From: JAFKKS01 sp039808325
GTDB lineage: Bacteria > Pseudomonadota > Alphaproteobacteria > Rhizobiales > Xanthobacteraceae
Length of the DNA stretch: 64,000 nucleotides
Assembly: GCA_039808325.1 (NCBI GenBank)
Contig: JBDHSU010000005.1
Coordinates: 1-64,000 of the forward strand
Direction: 5' to 3'
Below are positions 1-11,759 of this stretch, one piece after another. The translations under genes were made by a program, and so were the position numbers. The notes below the pieces were generated by a model. It saw nothing but the letters and a program-made list of their open reading frames with translations, was not told the origin of the DNA and did no database searches. Within the stretch, counting starts at the first letter, position 1. Each line of letters begins with the position of its first letter.

Positions 1-1205
1 AGATGCACGCGAATGCCGACCTTGGCGAGATCGGTCTGGATGAGTTCGGCGACGCGCTTGGCGTTCGGGTAGTACGGTCGGCTCACCGGCATGTACCAGA
101 GCTCGGTATCGAAACCTTGCGTCAACCCTGCTTCATCGAGAAGCTTTCGCGCCTGCGCCGGATCGTAAGGGTAGTCGTTGATCGCATCGTTGTAGGACCA
201 CATAGTAGGCGGGATGGGGTTCTTGGCGGGCGCGCCCGCGCCTTGATAGACCGCGTCGACGATGGTCGCTTTATCGATCGCCATATTCACCGCGCGGCGC
301 ACGCGCATATCGTCGAAGGGTTTGCGCGATGTGTTCATCGCGAGATAGCCGACGTTGAGTCCTTCCTGCTTGAGAAGCTCCAGGGACGGGCTGTTTTCGA
401 TTTCCGCGACGTCACCCGGATCGGGGTAAGCCATCACCTGGCACTCCCCGGCCTTGAGCTTGGTCAGGCGGATGAGCGGGTTCGGTGTGATCGAAAAGAC
501 GAGCGTGTCGATCGGCTGGCGGCCCGCCCAATAGTCCGGAAAAGCGCGGTAGCGCACCGCGATGTCTTTCTGAAACCCGGCGAACATGAAGGGCCCGGTG
601 CCGATCGGCTCCTGATCGACGCGCTCGGGCGTGCCGGCCTTCAGCATCTGTTCGGCGTATTCGGCCGAATGGATGGCGTTGAACGGCATCCCCATGTTGG
701 CGAGGAACGGCGCTTCCGGGCGTGTCAGGGTGATGCGGACCGTCAGATCGTCGACTTTCTCGATCGCTTTCAGCATCGAGGCCATCGCCAGATCCTGGAA
801 GTAGTCGTAGGTCGCGCCGGAAATTTTGTGGAAGGGATGCTCCTCCTTCCACTGCCGCATCAGCGAAAACACGACGTCATCGGCGTTGAGCGTGCGTGTC
901 GGACGGAAGGTGCGGCTCGTATGAAATTTCACGCCGGGGCGGAGCTTGAACGTGTAGACCGTGCCGTCCTCCGAGATCGTCCACGACCGCGCCAGCGCCG
1001 CCACGAGCTTGGTTCCGCCCGGTTCGAACTCGATGAGATTGTTGAAGATCGGCCGCGCCGCGTTCATGCCGGTCGTCGTCGTCGCGAGTTGCGGATTGAG
1101 CGCCTCCGGGTTGCCTTCGGAGCAGAAGACGAGCGTCTTCGCGCGCGCGCCGGCGAGAGGTGTCAGCAAGATCGCAGCCAGCGTCACCGCAACGATCCGT
1201 TTCAT
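1..1205 (-). CDS. dppA: dipeptide ABC transporter substrate-binding protein (partial, C-terminus cut by window edge)
   Basis: Periplasmic binding protein of solute-binding family 5, expected to deliver di- or oligopeptides to an ABC importer. Translating the minus strand from the ATG at 1205 gives a signal peptide (MKRIVAVTLAAILLTPLAGA), then the family opening TLVFCSEGNPEALNPQL, the block LNADDVVFSLMRQW, the motif IGTGPF, and IDTLVFSITPNPLIRLTKL. These blocks closely parallel E. coli DppA as I remember it. The frame stays open to position 1, so about 400 residues are present and the last ~130 are missing. The start lies 14 nt beyond the stop of the histidine kinase gene, with GGAG about 12 nt upstream, so the two probably form one transcript. 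The rest of a dpp operon would lie outside the window. Substrate specificity (dipeptide, haem or ALA) cannot be read from sequence alone. Confidence 0.9.
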   Translation of the reverse strand, partial: MKRIVAVTLAAILLTPLAGARAKTLVFCSEGNPEALNPQLATTTTGMNAARPIFNNLIEFEPGGTKLVAALARSWTISEDGTVYTFKLRPGVKFHTSRTFRPTRTLNADDVVFSLMRQWKEEHPFHKISGATYDYFQDLAMASMLKAIEKVDDLTVRITLTRPEAPFLANMGMPFNAIHSAEYAEQMLKAGTPERVDQEPIGTGPFMFAGFQKDIAVRYRAFPDYWAGRQPIDTLVFSITPNPLIRLTKLKAGECQVMAYPDPGDVAEIENSPSLELLKQEGLNVGYLAMNTSRKPFDDMRVRRAVNMAIDKATIVDAVYQGAGAPAKNPIPPTMWSYNDAINDYPYDPAQARKLLDEAGLTQGFDTELWYMPVSRPYYPNAKRVAELIQTDLAKVGIRVH

Positions 1206-1219
1206 TGCAGAAGCTCCAT

Positions 1220-3574
1220 CTATGCCGGAATCGCGTTGGCCGCGGGCGCGGTTTCGTCGACGCGCGTCGGGATGACGATGGTGAATCGCGTGCCCCTTCC
1301 AGGGGTGCTCGTGGCCTCGATCCGTCCCTGCAAGGTCGACGTGACAAGGTTATAGGCGATGTGCAGGCCGAGCCCGGTGTTGCCGCTGCTCCGCGCGGTG
1401 GTAAAGAAAGGGTCGAACACGCGGCTCAGATCTTCGGGCGCGATGCCGCGGCCGTCGTCCGCGAAGACGATGCGCACATGACCGGGGCCGCTTTCGCCGA
1501 TGGTGATCGCCATGTGCCCCGCGACGCCGGGCGCGTAGGCGTGCGTCACCGCGTTCATGAGAAGGTTGGTCAGAACCTGCCCAAGCGCGCCGGGGTAGGT
1601 GTCGAGCGCAAGTCGGTCCGGACAATCGATGGTCACATCGTGGCCCGTCTTGCGCAGCACCGGACGCAGGCTCGTCAGCAATTCATGCACCCAAACGCGC
1701 GCGTCGAACACGCGCCGGTCGGAGCTCACCTGGTCGGCCGCGACCTGCTTGAAACTGTGAACGAGATCGGCCGCGCGGGTGAGGTTGGAGAAAAGAAGAT
1801 GCGCGCCCTCGCGCATCCGCTCGACGAAATGATCGAGCCGCGAGCGCGCGAGTTGGCCGCCTGCGGCAAGGGCACTGAACGTCTTGACCTCTTCGCCGAG
1901 CGTGGTCGCGGTGGTGAGCGCGACGCCGACCGGCGTGTTGATCTCATGCGCGACGCCGGCGACGAGTTGGCCGAGCGAAGCGAGTTTTTCCGACTGGATG
2001 AGGTCGGCTTGCGTGCGGCGCAGCTCCGCCAGGGCGTTATCCGCCTTGTCTTTGGCTTCGCGTAGCGCCGCTTCCCGATGGCCGATCTCGGTGACGAAGT
2101 AGTTGGCCGCTTGCGCCATGGCGCCGAGTTCGTCCCGGCGCTCCGCGTGCCGGATCGGCCCGGCGAGCGGATTGCGCGCGAGCGCCAGCATGTCCTGTTG
2201 CAGGCTCTTTACCGGCCGCGTGATCGAGCGTGCGACGACGAACGCTGCGATGCCGCCGAGGAGTAGGCCGAACGTGGCGCCGAGTACGAGGATGTTCCGC
2301 ACGAAGCCGCCGATGCGTGCGGCTTCCCCGGCGAAGATGTCGTTGAGCGAGCGTGCTCCTTCGACCATCGAGGCTGCCGTCACGTCCATATCGGCCATCA
2401 TGGCGTTCTGTTCGCGCAGGCCGCTGGTTGCCGCCGTCAGCCGGGTGCGCCATTGGTCGAGCGCGTCGATGATTTCGGTTTGCACGAGCGGTGAGATCGG
2501 CAGCACATCGACCGCGTCGGACAATTTCTTGCTGTCGTCGATAATGGCGGCGGCATCGTCCGGAGCGCGCCGCGCGAAAGCGTCCGCCGTTCGCTGTCCG
2601 AGCTTCAGCGTTTCGATGGCGACGTTCTGCGCCGCCTGTTCGGTCTCGTTTGCTTGAATCGAATAGGTGACGAGTTGCGCCACTTCGTCCTGCAGGGCGC
2701 GCTGGCCGGTGGAGCTTACTTTCAGGAGCCGGTCGGCCCATTCGGAAAGCTGCTGGCCCGCGCGCACGCGGCGCGGCCCCTCCGTCGGCTCCGGCGTCGT
2801 CGGGTCGGGCTGCCCGGCGACCAGGATCACATAGGTGGTGACAAGGGAGAGAAGTTCTTGCGCGGCGTCCTGACGCTTATCGGCCCGCAGCATCTGCGCC
2901 ATCTCGTCGGCGACCTTGCGCAACTGCGCGATGCCGCGCGTCAGCGCCGTGTCGGCGTTCGATATCGCGTCCCAGTTCGTTCCGTAGTTGCGCTGCAATT
3001 CCTGCAGCGCGACGGCCGCGATCTGTGCGCGCAGCTCATGGGCGCGGTCGACGAATTCGCGGATGGCCCGAAGCTTGCGGTCTTTCTCGGTGAGAGAGGC
3101 GACCACATCCACGTTGGACGCGCGCTGCCGCTCGCGCGCCTGGGCGGTCAGCTTCGTCAGCGACGCGACGCGCGCGCGCATCTCCGCTCCAAGGCCGTCG
3201 TTCTTCGCGGTGACGACCATGAATTGCCGCATGCGCTCGGCATATCGCGTCAGCGCCTCGTAAGCGGCGGCGGCATCGCTCCGGTGCGACGAGCCGCGGG
3301 CGACTTTCTCCAAGGCGGTGAGATCGTTGCGGGCCTGCTCCGCCGTCTCGGTGAAGCGCACCGCATGCTCGGCGCGGTCGCCGGGCAGCGCCTGGACATA
3401 ATCGTCGCGCGCGCGCATCGCGAGGACGAGGTTGCGGTAAATGGTGCCGGCGAGCGTCGCGCCGTCGCGGGCGCGCTCCGCCTCGTTCAGCAGGAGCCAG
3501 GCGGCAACGGCGATGAGCGCCGCGATGGCGATAGGGATGCCACCGACAAGCCAGACCTTGTAGCCGATGCGCAT
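1220..3574 (-). CDS. two-TM sensor histidine kinase (HAMP-HisKA-HATPase)
   Basis: Inner-membrane sensor kinase of 784 aa. TM1 spans about residues 8-29 and TM2 about 427-449, enclosing an unusually large, mostly helical periplasmic region of about 400 residues. A HAMP segment (about 450-500) and a coiled linker lead to HisKA with the phospho-acceptor in GVAHEINTP (His543). The ATPase has DDGRGI (G1), FDPFFTT (F box) and GLGLHIAYNLV (G2). There is no receiver domain and no adjacent response regulator in the window, so it is an orphan here. The stop is 14 nt before the dipeptide-binding protein start, so the binding protein may be co-expressed with, or sensed by, this kinase (inference). The input signal is unknown. 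Confidence 0.9.
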   Translation of the reverse strand: MRIGYKVWLVGGIPIAIAALIAVAAWLLLNEAERARDGATLAGTIYRNLVLAMRARDDYVQALPGDRAEHAVRFTETAEQARNDLTALEKVARGSSHRSDAAAAYEALTRYAERMRQFMVVTAKNDGLGAEMRARVASLTKLTAQARERQRASNVDVVASLTEKDRKLRAIREFVDRAHELRAQIAAVALQELQRNYGTNWDAISNADTALTRGIAQLRKVADEMAQMLRADKRQDAAQELLSLVTTYVILVAGQPDPTTPEPTEGPRRVRAGQQLSEWADRLLKVSSTGQRALQDEVAQLVTYSIQANETEQAAQNVAIETLKLGQRTADAFARRAPDDAAAIIDDSKKLSDAVDVLPISPLVQTEIIDALDQWRTRLTAATSGLREQNAMMADMDVTAASMVEGARSLNDIFAGEAARIGGFVRNILVLGATFGLLLGGIAAFVVARSITRPVKSLQQDMLALARNPLAGPIRHAERRDELGAMAQAANYFVTEIGHREAALREAKDKADNALAELRRTQADLIQSEKLASLGQLVAGVAHEINTPVGVALTTATTLGEEVKTFSALAAGGQLARSRLDHFVERMREGAHLLFSNLTRAADLVHSFKQVAADQVSSDRRVFDARVWVHELLTSLRPVLRKTGHDVTIDCPDRLALDTYPGALGQVLTNLLMNAVTHAYAPGVAGHMAITIGESGPGHVRIVFADDGRGIAPEDLSRVFDPFFTTARSSGNTGLGLHIAYNLVTSTLQGRIEATSTPGRGTRFTIVIPTRVDETAPAANAIPA

Positions 3575-3648
3575 CGTTAGCCCCCGAATGCCCGCTCTAT
3601 CCGGTCCCCGGGAGGAGCGGCAGAGCGCGCGCTGTCAGAGGTGATGCG

Positions 3649-6453
<2,805 letters not shown>

Positions 6454-6744
6454 GACGTTGCGATTCCTTGTAATATCGTGCCGTGCCGCGCACCGGCAGT
6501 CCGGCCTAAGGCCTCGGGGCACCTGAAGAATACGGCTCTTTCGGGTCGGGCGCGAGCACAGGCGGGCTCCGGGCACAATAACGGAGCAGGCGAGAGATAG
6601 GAGGGCCCCCAAACGTTGTCAATTATCGGCGATTTGCTGGGGCGTAGCGCCCCCCGCCTTTAAAACGCCATTGCCAGCGCTCACCGGATGGCGGAGTGTC
6701 CGCCGCCCGCCATCGGGCCAACAACGCAGCTTGTAAGGATGACC

Positions 6745-7671
6745 ATGATTTCGCTTTCGCCCGCAGCCGGCCGCAGTCCTGCCGGGACCAAGCGCCCGCG
6801 CGCCACGGCGACGATCAGCGCACTGATGCTGGCTTGCGGCTTCGCTTTGACGCTGCTCGCCACCGCTCCCGTTTTGGCCCAGGATGCCGATCCCGTGCTG
6901 GCGCGGGTCAACGGGGCTGAAATCCGGGCAAGCGATGTTGCCGCCGCCGAGGAGGAGATCGGAGCGAACCTGCCCCCGATGGCTCCCGATGCGCGCAAGG
7001 ATTACGTCCTCACTCTTCTCTCCGACACGCTTCTGGTCTCCCAGGCGGCGGAAGCGAGAAAGCTTGCCGACAGCCCGGCGTTCAAGACCAAGCTCGCCTT
7101 CGCTCGCAACCGGCTGCTGAGCGAAAGCCTGCTCGCGCAGGAGGGCAAGGCCGCCGTCACCGACGAGGCGATGCGCAAGGTCTATGAAGATGCCGTCAAG
7201 CAGATGGGCAAGGAAAAGGAAGTCCGGGCGCGCCACATCCTCGTCGAGACGGAGGACGAGGCGAAAGCGGTGCTGGCCGAACTCAAGAAGGGGGCCGACT
7301 TCGCCGAGCTCGCGAAGAAGAAGTCGAAGGATCCCGGCGCGGCCCAGGGTGGGGATCTCGGCTACTTCACCAAGGATCAGATGGTGCCGGAATTCGCCGA
7401 AGTCGCTTTCAAGCTCGAACCCGGCAAGCTCTCCGACCCGGTGAAGAGTCAGTTCGGCTGGCACATCATCAAGGTCGAGGACAAGCGCGACAAGCCGATT
7501 CCGGAATTCGACAAGGTCAAGGAACAGATCGAGTCGTTCCTGACGCGTAAGGCGCAGGCCGAGCTGGTGGCGAAGCTGCGGCAGGACGCCAAGATCGAAC
7601 GCACCGCGGCCGCTCCGAAGCCGGCAGAGCCTGCCGCCCCGGCCGCCGCGCCAGCCGAGCCGAAAAAGTAA
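6745..7671 (+). CDS. exported parvulin-type peptidylprolyl isomerase (PpiC/SurA-like)
   Basis: Periplasmic folding factor that isomerises X-Pro bonds in exported or outer-membrane proteins. From the chosen ATG the product is 308 aa: an N-terminal basic stretch and hydrophobic signal segment (ISALMLACGFALTLLATAPVL, here cited only as about residues 23-43) ending in VLAQDADPV, a SurA_N-like helical part, then the rotamase domain with VRARHILVETEDEA, KSKDPGAAQGGDLGYF and SQFGWHIIKVED, and an Ala/Pro/Lys-rich tail. The start at 6745 is preferred because AAGGA (6735-6739) lies 5 nt upstream; in-frame ATGs at 6688 and 6739 are alternatives. It is divergent from secA, and a terminator follows at 7736. 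The Ala/Pro-rich tail is typical of Rhizobiales homologues. Confidence 0.92.
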   Translation: MISLSPAAGRSPAGTKRPRATATISALMLACGFALTLLATAPVLAQDADPVLARVNGAEIRASDVAAAEEEIGANLPPMAPDARKDYVLTLLSDTLLVSQAAEARKLADSPAFKTKLAFARNRLLSESLLAQEGKAAVTDEAMRKVYEDAVKQMGKEKEVRARHILVETEDEAKAVLAELKKGADFAELAKKKSKDPGAAQGGDLGYFTKDQMVPEFAEVAFKLEPGKLSDPVKSQFGWHIIKVEDKRDKPIPEFDKVKEQIESFLTRKAQAELVAKLRQDAKIERTAAAPKPAEPAAPAAAPAEPKK

Positions 7672-7696
7672 GGGCCCGGCGCCGGACATGAGGTTC

Positions 7697-7720
7697 CGCT
7701 TGCCTTGAAAGACAAGCGGG
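7697..7720 (+). other. hairpin in the ppiC-argJ spacer
   Basis: Inverted repeat with stem CCGCTTG/CAAGCGG around a 10-nt loop, without a T-run. It sits between the parvulin stop and the better terminator that follows. Possibly part of a compound transcript end; function unknown. Confidence 0.4.
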
Positions 7721-7735
7721 AGCATGAATAGAAGG

Positions 7736-7763
7736 TGCCCGGCCTCGCGCCGGGCATTTCTAT
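7736..7763 (+). terminator. rho-independent terminator after the parvulin gene
   Basis: Stem TGCCCGGC/GCCGGGCA with loop CTCGC, followed directly by TTTCTAT. It lies 65 nt after the parvulin stop and 40 nt before the argJ start, so it separates the two transcription units. Confidence 0.7.
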
Positions 7764-7802
7764 GTCTGGGCCCGCCATTGGCCCGATGCATCGAGGTCCG
7801 CC

Positions 7803-9044
7803 ATGGCTTCCGCTGTCTCACCGCTTGCACCGAAGAACGTCCCGACGATGCCGGCCGTCGCCGGCGTGCGCCTCGCCACCGGCGCCGCGGGGATCAAGTA
7901 CAAAGGCCGCACCGACGTGCTGCTCGCGCTGTTCGACAAAGGCACGACGGTCGCTGGCGTCTTCACCCGTTCGAAGTGCCCATCGGCGCCGGTCGAATGG
8001 TGCCGCGCCAAGCTCAAAGGCGGCAGGGCGCGCGCGCTCGTGGTCAATTCCGGCAACGCCAATGCGTTCACCGGCAAGAACGGGCGCGAGGCGGTCGCCT
8101 ACACCGCGAAAATCGCGTCGAGCGCAGCCGGCTGCAAGCCGGGAGAGATTTTCCTCGCCTCCACGGGCGTCATCGGTGAGCCGCTGCCGGCGGAGCGCTT
8201 CGACGGTGTGATGGAGGGCCTCGTTGCGCAGGCAGCACCCGGGCGTTTCCTCGACGCGGCGAACGCGATCATGACGACCGACACCTTTCCGAAGGTCGCG
8301 ACCGCGAGCGCAATGCTTGGCGAGGCGACCGTCACCATCTGCGGCATCGCCAAGGGCGCCGGCATGATCGCACCCGATATGGCGACGATGTTGTCCTTCA
8401 TCTTCACCGACGCACCGATCGCCGCCGAGGCCCTGCAGGGCCTTTTGAGCAAGGGGGTGACCGACACCTTCAACGCCGTGACGATCGACGGCGACACCTC
8501 GACCTCCGACACGCTGCTCGCCTTTGCGACCGGCGCGGCGGCGGGGCAGGGCGCTCCGCGCATCGAGAGGGCGAGCGACCGCCGCCTCGCCCCGTTCCGC
8601 GACGCCCTGCACGCCGTGATGGCGGATCTGGCCGAGCAGGTTGCCCGCGACGGTGAGGGCGCGCGCAAGCTGGTCGAGGTGATCGTCGAGGGCGCGGCGT
8701 CGAGCAAGTCGGCGCGTCGTATCGCCATGGCGATCGCGAACTCGCCGCTGGTGAAAACCGCCATCGCCGGCGAGGACGCCAACTGGGGCCGCGTCGTGAT
8801 GGCCGTCGGCAAGGCCGGCGAACCGGCCGACCGCGATAAGCTCTCGATCTGGTTCGGCGAGACGCGCGTGGCGCATCGCGGCATGCGCGACACCTCCTAT
8901 GACGAGGCCAAGGTCTCCGCCTACATGCGCCGCCCGGAAGTGACGCTGAAGGTGGCGCTCGGCCTTGGCACGGGCCGCGACCGTGTGCTCACCTGCGATC
9001 TCACGAAAGAATACGTGACGATCAACGGCGACTACCGGAGCTAG
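7803..9044 (+). CDS. argJ: bifunctional glutamate N-acetyltransferase / amino-acid acetyltransferase ArgJ
   Basis: Cytoplasmic enzyme of arginine biosynthesis that moves the acetyl group from N-acetylornithine to glutamate (cyclic pathway). The 413-aa protein is a precursor cut in two by itself: the conserved junction is KGAGMIAPDMATML, with the nucleophilic Thr at residue 195. The C-terminal half carries the family blocks FNAVTIDGDTSTSDT and NWGRVVMAVGKAG, and the C-terminus ends in the usual YVTINGDYRS. Start ATG at 7803, after the terminator at 7736. The mutT gene follows 73 nt downstream on the same strand, an order common in Rhizobiales. Whether it also uses acetyl-CoA as acetyl donor cannot be judged from sequence. 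Confidence 0.97.
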   Translation: MASAVSPLAPKNVPTMPAVAGVRLATGAAGIKYKGRTDVLLALFDKGTTVAGVFTRSKCPSAPVEWCRAKLKGGRARALVVNSGNANAFTGKNGREAVAYTAKIASSAAGCKPGEIFLASTGVIGEPLPAERFDGVMEGLVAQAAPGRFLDAANAIMTTDTFPKVATASAMLGEATVTICGIAKGAGMIAPDMATMLSFIFTDAPIAAEALQGLLSKGVTDTFNAVTIDGDTSTSDTLLAFATGAAAGQGAPRIERASDRRLAPFRDALHAVMADLAEQVARDGEGARKLVEVIVEGAASSKSARRIAMAIANSPLVKTAIAGEDANWGRVVMAVGKAGEPADRDKLSIWFGETRVAHRGMRDTSYDEAKVSAYMRRPEVTLKVALGLGTGRDRVLTCDLTKEYVTINGDYRS

Positions 9045-9117
9045 AACCTCGGCCAAGCATGTGTGGATGAGTGTCATGCCCGTCTGCGCGGGGACGACCC
9101 TTCGAGAGGGGTGACCG

Positions 9118-9525
9118 ATGTCCTTGAAACTCACCCTCGTCGTCGCTTGCGCATTGATCGACGCCGACGGACGCATTCTGTTGGCCGAGCGTCCGCAAGG
9201 GCGGCCGATGGCGGGCCTCTGGGAATTTCCCGGCGGCAAGGTCGAGCCCGGCGAAACGCCGGAGGCGACGCTCATTCGCGAACTCAGAGAGGAACTCGGC
9301 ATAGCGGTGAAGGCGGACTGTCTCGCGCCGCTGACATTCGCGAGCCACACCTATGAGGCGTTCCACCTGCTGATGCCGCTCTATATCTGCCGCCGCTGGG
9401 AGGGCGCGGTCGCGCCACAGGAAGGCCAGCGTCTGGCGTGGGTGCGTCCGCAAAAGCTGCGCGACTATGCGATGCCGCCGGCCGACATTCCGCTGATCCC
9501 GCATTTGCAGGGATTGTTGATGTAG
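9118..9525 (+). CDS. mutT: 8-oxo-dGTP diphosphatase, MutT-type NUDIX hydrolase
   Basis: Hydrolyses oxidised guanine nucleotides to keep 8-oxo-G out of DNA. The 135-aa protein has a complete Nudix box beginning at GGKVEPGETPEATLIRELRE and continuing EELGI, that is GX5EX7REUXEEXGU, with the preceding GLWEFPGGK typical of the MutT subgroup. The end HLQGLLM and the overall length also fit MutT. It sits 73 nt after argJ and may share its transcript. A perfect 31-bp palindrome lies just behind its stop. Substrate assignment rests on family resemblance. Confidence 0.92.
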   Translation: MSLKLTLVVACALIDADGRILLAERPQGRPMAGLWEFPGGKVEPGETPEATLIRELREELGIAVKADCLAPLTFASHTYEAFHLLMPLYICRRWEGAVAPQEGQRLAWVRPQKLRDYAMPPADIPLIPHLQGLLM

Positions 9526-9542
9526 CGGAAGCGGCAGGCTCT

Positions 9543-9573
9543 CCTTCACCTCTCCCATGGGGAGAGGTGAAGG
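9543..9573. repeat. perfect palindrome, ACCTCTCCC/GGGAGAGGT family
   Basis: The 14-base arm CCTTCACCTCTCCC and its exact reverse complement flank a 3-nt loop. It lies between the convergent mutT and methyltransferase stops and could act as a bidirectional transcript end. Related elements occur at 17657 and 23135. Confidence 0.75.
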
Positions 9574-9579
9574 AAAGGC

Positions 9580-10479
9580 TTACCCTCCCGGCTTCTCTCC
9601 CGTCGGAAATTCCTTCACGCCAAGCGCGTCGGCCAGGCGATGCTTCGCGGAGCCGGGCTTCAGCGGCTTCGGCTGGCTGGGGTCGGGAGCCCAGGCCGAC
9701 ATCCAGATGACCTCGAACGTTGCGCGGATGCGACCGTCATCGTCGCTGAAGCGTTTGAAGTAGTGCTCGACCGCGCGCATCAACAATTTGCGCGATGCCG
9801 GCGTGCGGCGGCGCTCGATCAGCACATTGGTCGCGCCCATGCGTCGCAGATCGTGCATCAGCGCGAACGGCGTCTCGTAGCGCACGACGACGCGGTCGAC
9901 GTCGGTGACGGGAAGCGCAAATCCCGCGCGCTGCAGCAGCATGCCGACGGAGCGTACGTCCACGAACGGGGCGACGCGCGGCGAGATACCGCCGACCACC
10001 TCGCTTTCCGCCGCGGCGAAGGATTGGCGCAGTTCCGTCAGACTGTCGCCGCCGAGCACGGCGGCAAGCAGCAGCCCGTCCGGCTTGAGCGCGCGGCGGA
10101 TCTGCACCAACGCGCCGGGAAGGTCGTTGACGAATTGCAGGGCCAAGGCCGAGAGCACGAGGTCGAGCGCGCCGTCGCGGAACGGCAGCGCTTCCTCCTC
10201 CGCCGCGACGGCGAGCGCCGGCGCGCGCGGCAAGTGCGCGGCGATCGTGTCGATGGCGATGAGGTCGTTGACCTTCTTGCTCGACGCCAGGGTGCGGCGG
10301 ACCGCGTCGGTGGGCGTGCAAAGGTCGATCGCGAGCGGAAAGCGGCGCAGCACCGCCTCGAGTCGCTCGGCCATGTCGGCGGCGACACGCTCCAGCAGGA
10401 AGGTTGCGGGGCCGAGCGCCGCCGCGCGGATGCGGCGGTCGCGGAGAAGGCGGCGATCGAAGATCACGGAACTCGTCAT
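9580..10479 (-). CDS. class I SAM-dependent methyltransferase-fold protein, NDUFAF5/BioC-like
   Basis: 299-aa protein with a Rossmann methyltransferase fold. The pieces DLVLSALALQFVNDLPGAL and RALKPDGLLLAAVLGGDSL match the bacterial relatives of NDUFAF5, the complex I assembly factor (an arginine hydroxylase built on a methyltransferase fold), and more distantly BioC. The glycine-rich SAM loop is degenerate here (LAIDLCTPTDAV), as in that group. ATG at 10479 is chosen because AAGGAGG lies about 11 nt upstream; an upstream ATG at 10527 is less likely. It is divergent from comF, an order often seen in Rhizobiales. Function is inferred; biochemical activity could be either methylation or hydroxylation. 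Confidence 0.8.
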   Translation of the reverse strand: MTSSVIFDRRLLRDRRIRAAALGPATFLLERVAADMAERLEAVLRRFPLAIDLCTPTDAVRRTLASSKKVNDLIAIDTIAAHLPRAPALAVAAEEEALPFRDGALDLVLSALALQFVNDLPGALVQIRRALKPDGLLLAAVLGGDSLTELRQSFAAAESEVVGGISPRVAPFVDVRSVGMLLQRAGFALPVTDVDRVVVRYETPFALMHDLRRMGATNVLIERRRTPASRKLLMRAVEHYFKRFSDDDGRIRATFEVIWMSAWAPDPSQPKPLKPGSAKHRLADALGVKEFPTGEKPGG

Positions 10480-10646
10480 TGGTCCCAGGGCCTCCTTTGC
10501 AGAGGTTGGCCATTCCGGCCTTGCCACGTTGTCCGCGCCGGGGCGGACAGTGGAACCTCTTCACGCCCTACACCAGAAATACGCCTCGCGCGAGTAACCT
10601 CGGCCGGACTATTGAGGCGCTGGGCGGGCGGCGATAGCGTGAGAGC

Positions 10647-11453
10647 ATGGAGCAGGGGGCTTCGGTATCATCGTCGGCGGGCGGAGGGCTGCCCCGGCAT
10701 TCGCGCTGGGCCCCGCTGCGCCATATTTTCGGTCGTGCGCTCGATCTCGGCCTGCCGCCGCTTTGCCCCGCCTGCCGCGCACCCCTGACCCAGGCGGGGG
10801 GCCTGTGCGGCGAATGCTGGTCGAGGCTTTCCTTCATCGCGCCGCCTTATTGCGAACGCCTGGGCATCCCCTTCGCTTACGATCCCGGCCCCGGCATTTT
10901 GTCGATGGAGGCGATCGCCGATCCGCCGGCCTATCGCCTGGCCCGCGCGGCCGTGCGCTTCGACGACGTGGCCCGCGATCTCGTGCATGCCTTCAAATAC
11001 GGCGACCGGATGGATCTGGCGCCGCCGCTCGGACGCTGGATGGCGACGGCGGGGCGCGGCCTGCTCGCCGAGGCCGACGCGCTGGTGCCGGTGCCGCTGC
11101 ATTGGCGGCGGCTCTGGGCGCGCCGCTTCAACCAGTCGGCGGCGCTCGCGCAGGCAATCGCGAAGGCAAGCCGGGTACCGGTCGCGACCGATCTTCTCAA
11201 GCGGGTCAAATCGACCGCGCAGCAGGTCGGCCTCTCGCACGCGGAACGCGCCCGCAACGTGCAGGGCGCGTTCCGGGTGCCGGAAGCGGAGCGGGCGCGG
11301 GTCGCCGGCCGCCGCTTCGTCCTGGTCGACGACGTTCTGACCTCGGGGGCGACGGTCGACGCCTGCGCGCGCGCCCTGCTGCGCGCGAAAGCGTCGCATG
11401 TCGACGTGCTCGTCTTCGCGCGGGTTGTGAACGCGCACCGCCCTCCCATATGA
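10647..11453 (+). CDS. comF: ComF family protein (zinc ribbon + phosphoribosyltransferase)
   Basis: 268 aa. A double-CXXC zinc ribbon (CPACRAPL and CGECWSRL, about residues 38-60) precedes a type I phosphoribosyltransferase domain with the PRPP loop VLVDDVLTSGATVDACAR near the C-terminus. In naturally competent bacteria ComF helps DNA uptake; in most alphaproteobacteria the role is unproven and may be purine/NAD salvage. The gene heads a co-directional series (comF, grxC, nitrilase-like, DUF1178) with short gaps of 27, 21 and 3 nt, so co-transcription is likely. Confidence 0.9.
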   Translation: MEQGASVSSSAGGGLPRHSRWAPLRHIFGRALDLGLPPLCPACRAPLTQAGGLCGECWSRLSFIAPPYCERLGIPFAYDPGPGILSMEAIADPPAYRLARAAVRFDDVARDLVHAFKYGDRMDLAPPLGRWMATAGRGLLAEADALVPVPLHWRRLWARRFNQSAALAQAIAKASRVPVATDLLKRVKSTAQQVGLSHAERARNVQGAFRVPEAERARVAGRRFVLVDDVLTSGATVDACARALLRAKASHVDVLVFARVVNAHRPPI

Positions 11454-11480
11454 ACGTCCTCCCTGTCCATAGGCCCATCG

Positions 11481-11738
11481 ATGCCCGCGATCGAAATCTA
11501 TACGTCCCAATGGTGCGGCTATTGCCGCGCCGCCAAGGCGCTGCTTCAGCGCAAGAACGCTCCGTTCACCGAAATCGACGTCGGCGCCGACGAGGCACGG
11601 CGCGAGGAGATGTTGGGCCGCAGCAACGGGCGCCACACCGTGCCGCAGATCTTTATCGGGGGCACCCATGTCGGCGGCTTCGACGACCTCAACGCCCTGG
11701 ACAAAGCCGGCAAACTCGACCAATTGCTGGCCACCTGA
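11481..11738 (+). CDS. grxC: glutaredoxin 3
   Basis: Small dithiol glutaredoxin (85 aa) that reduces disulfides with glutathione. The active site is QWCGYCRAAK (Cys12, Cys15). The glutathione-binding blocks TVPQIFIGG and GGFDDL are intact. It lies 27 nt after comF and 21 nt before the amidase gene. The neighbouring NIT1-like amidase repairs deaminated glutathione, so the two fit a glutathione-maintenance theme (inference). Confidence 0.96.
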   Translation: MPAIEIYTSQWCGYCRAAKALLQRKNAPFTEIDVGADEARREEMLGRSNGRHTVPQIFIGGTHVGGFDDLNALDKAGKLDQLLAT

Positions 11739-11759
11739 CCGCCAAGGAGAGGGCTTCAC

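Noticed and set aside
6454..6612. 53-residue N-terminal extension of SecA
   Set aside because: SecA proteins begin at the MIGALARKLFG-type helix; the extension has no similarity to known SecA N-termini.
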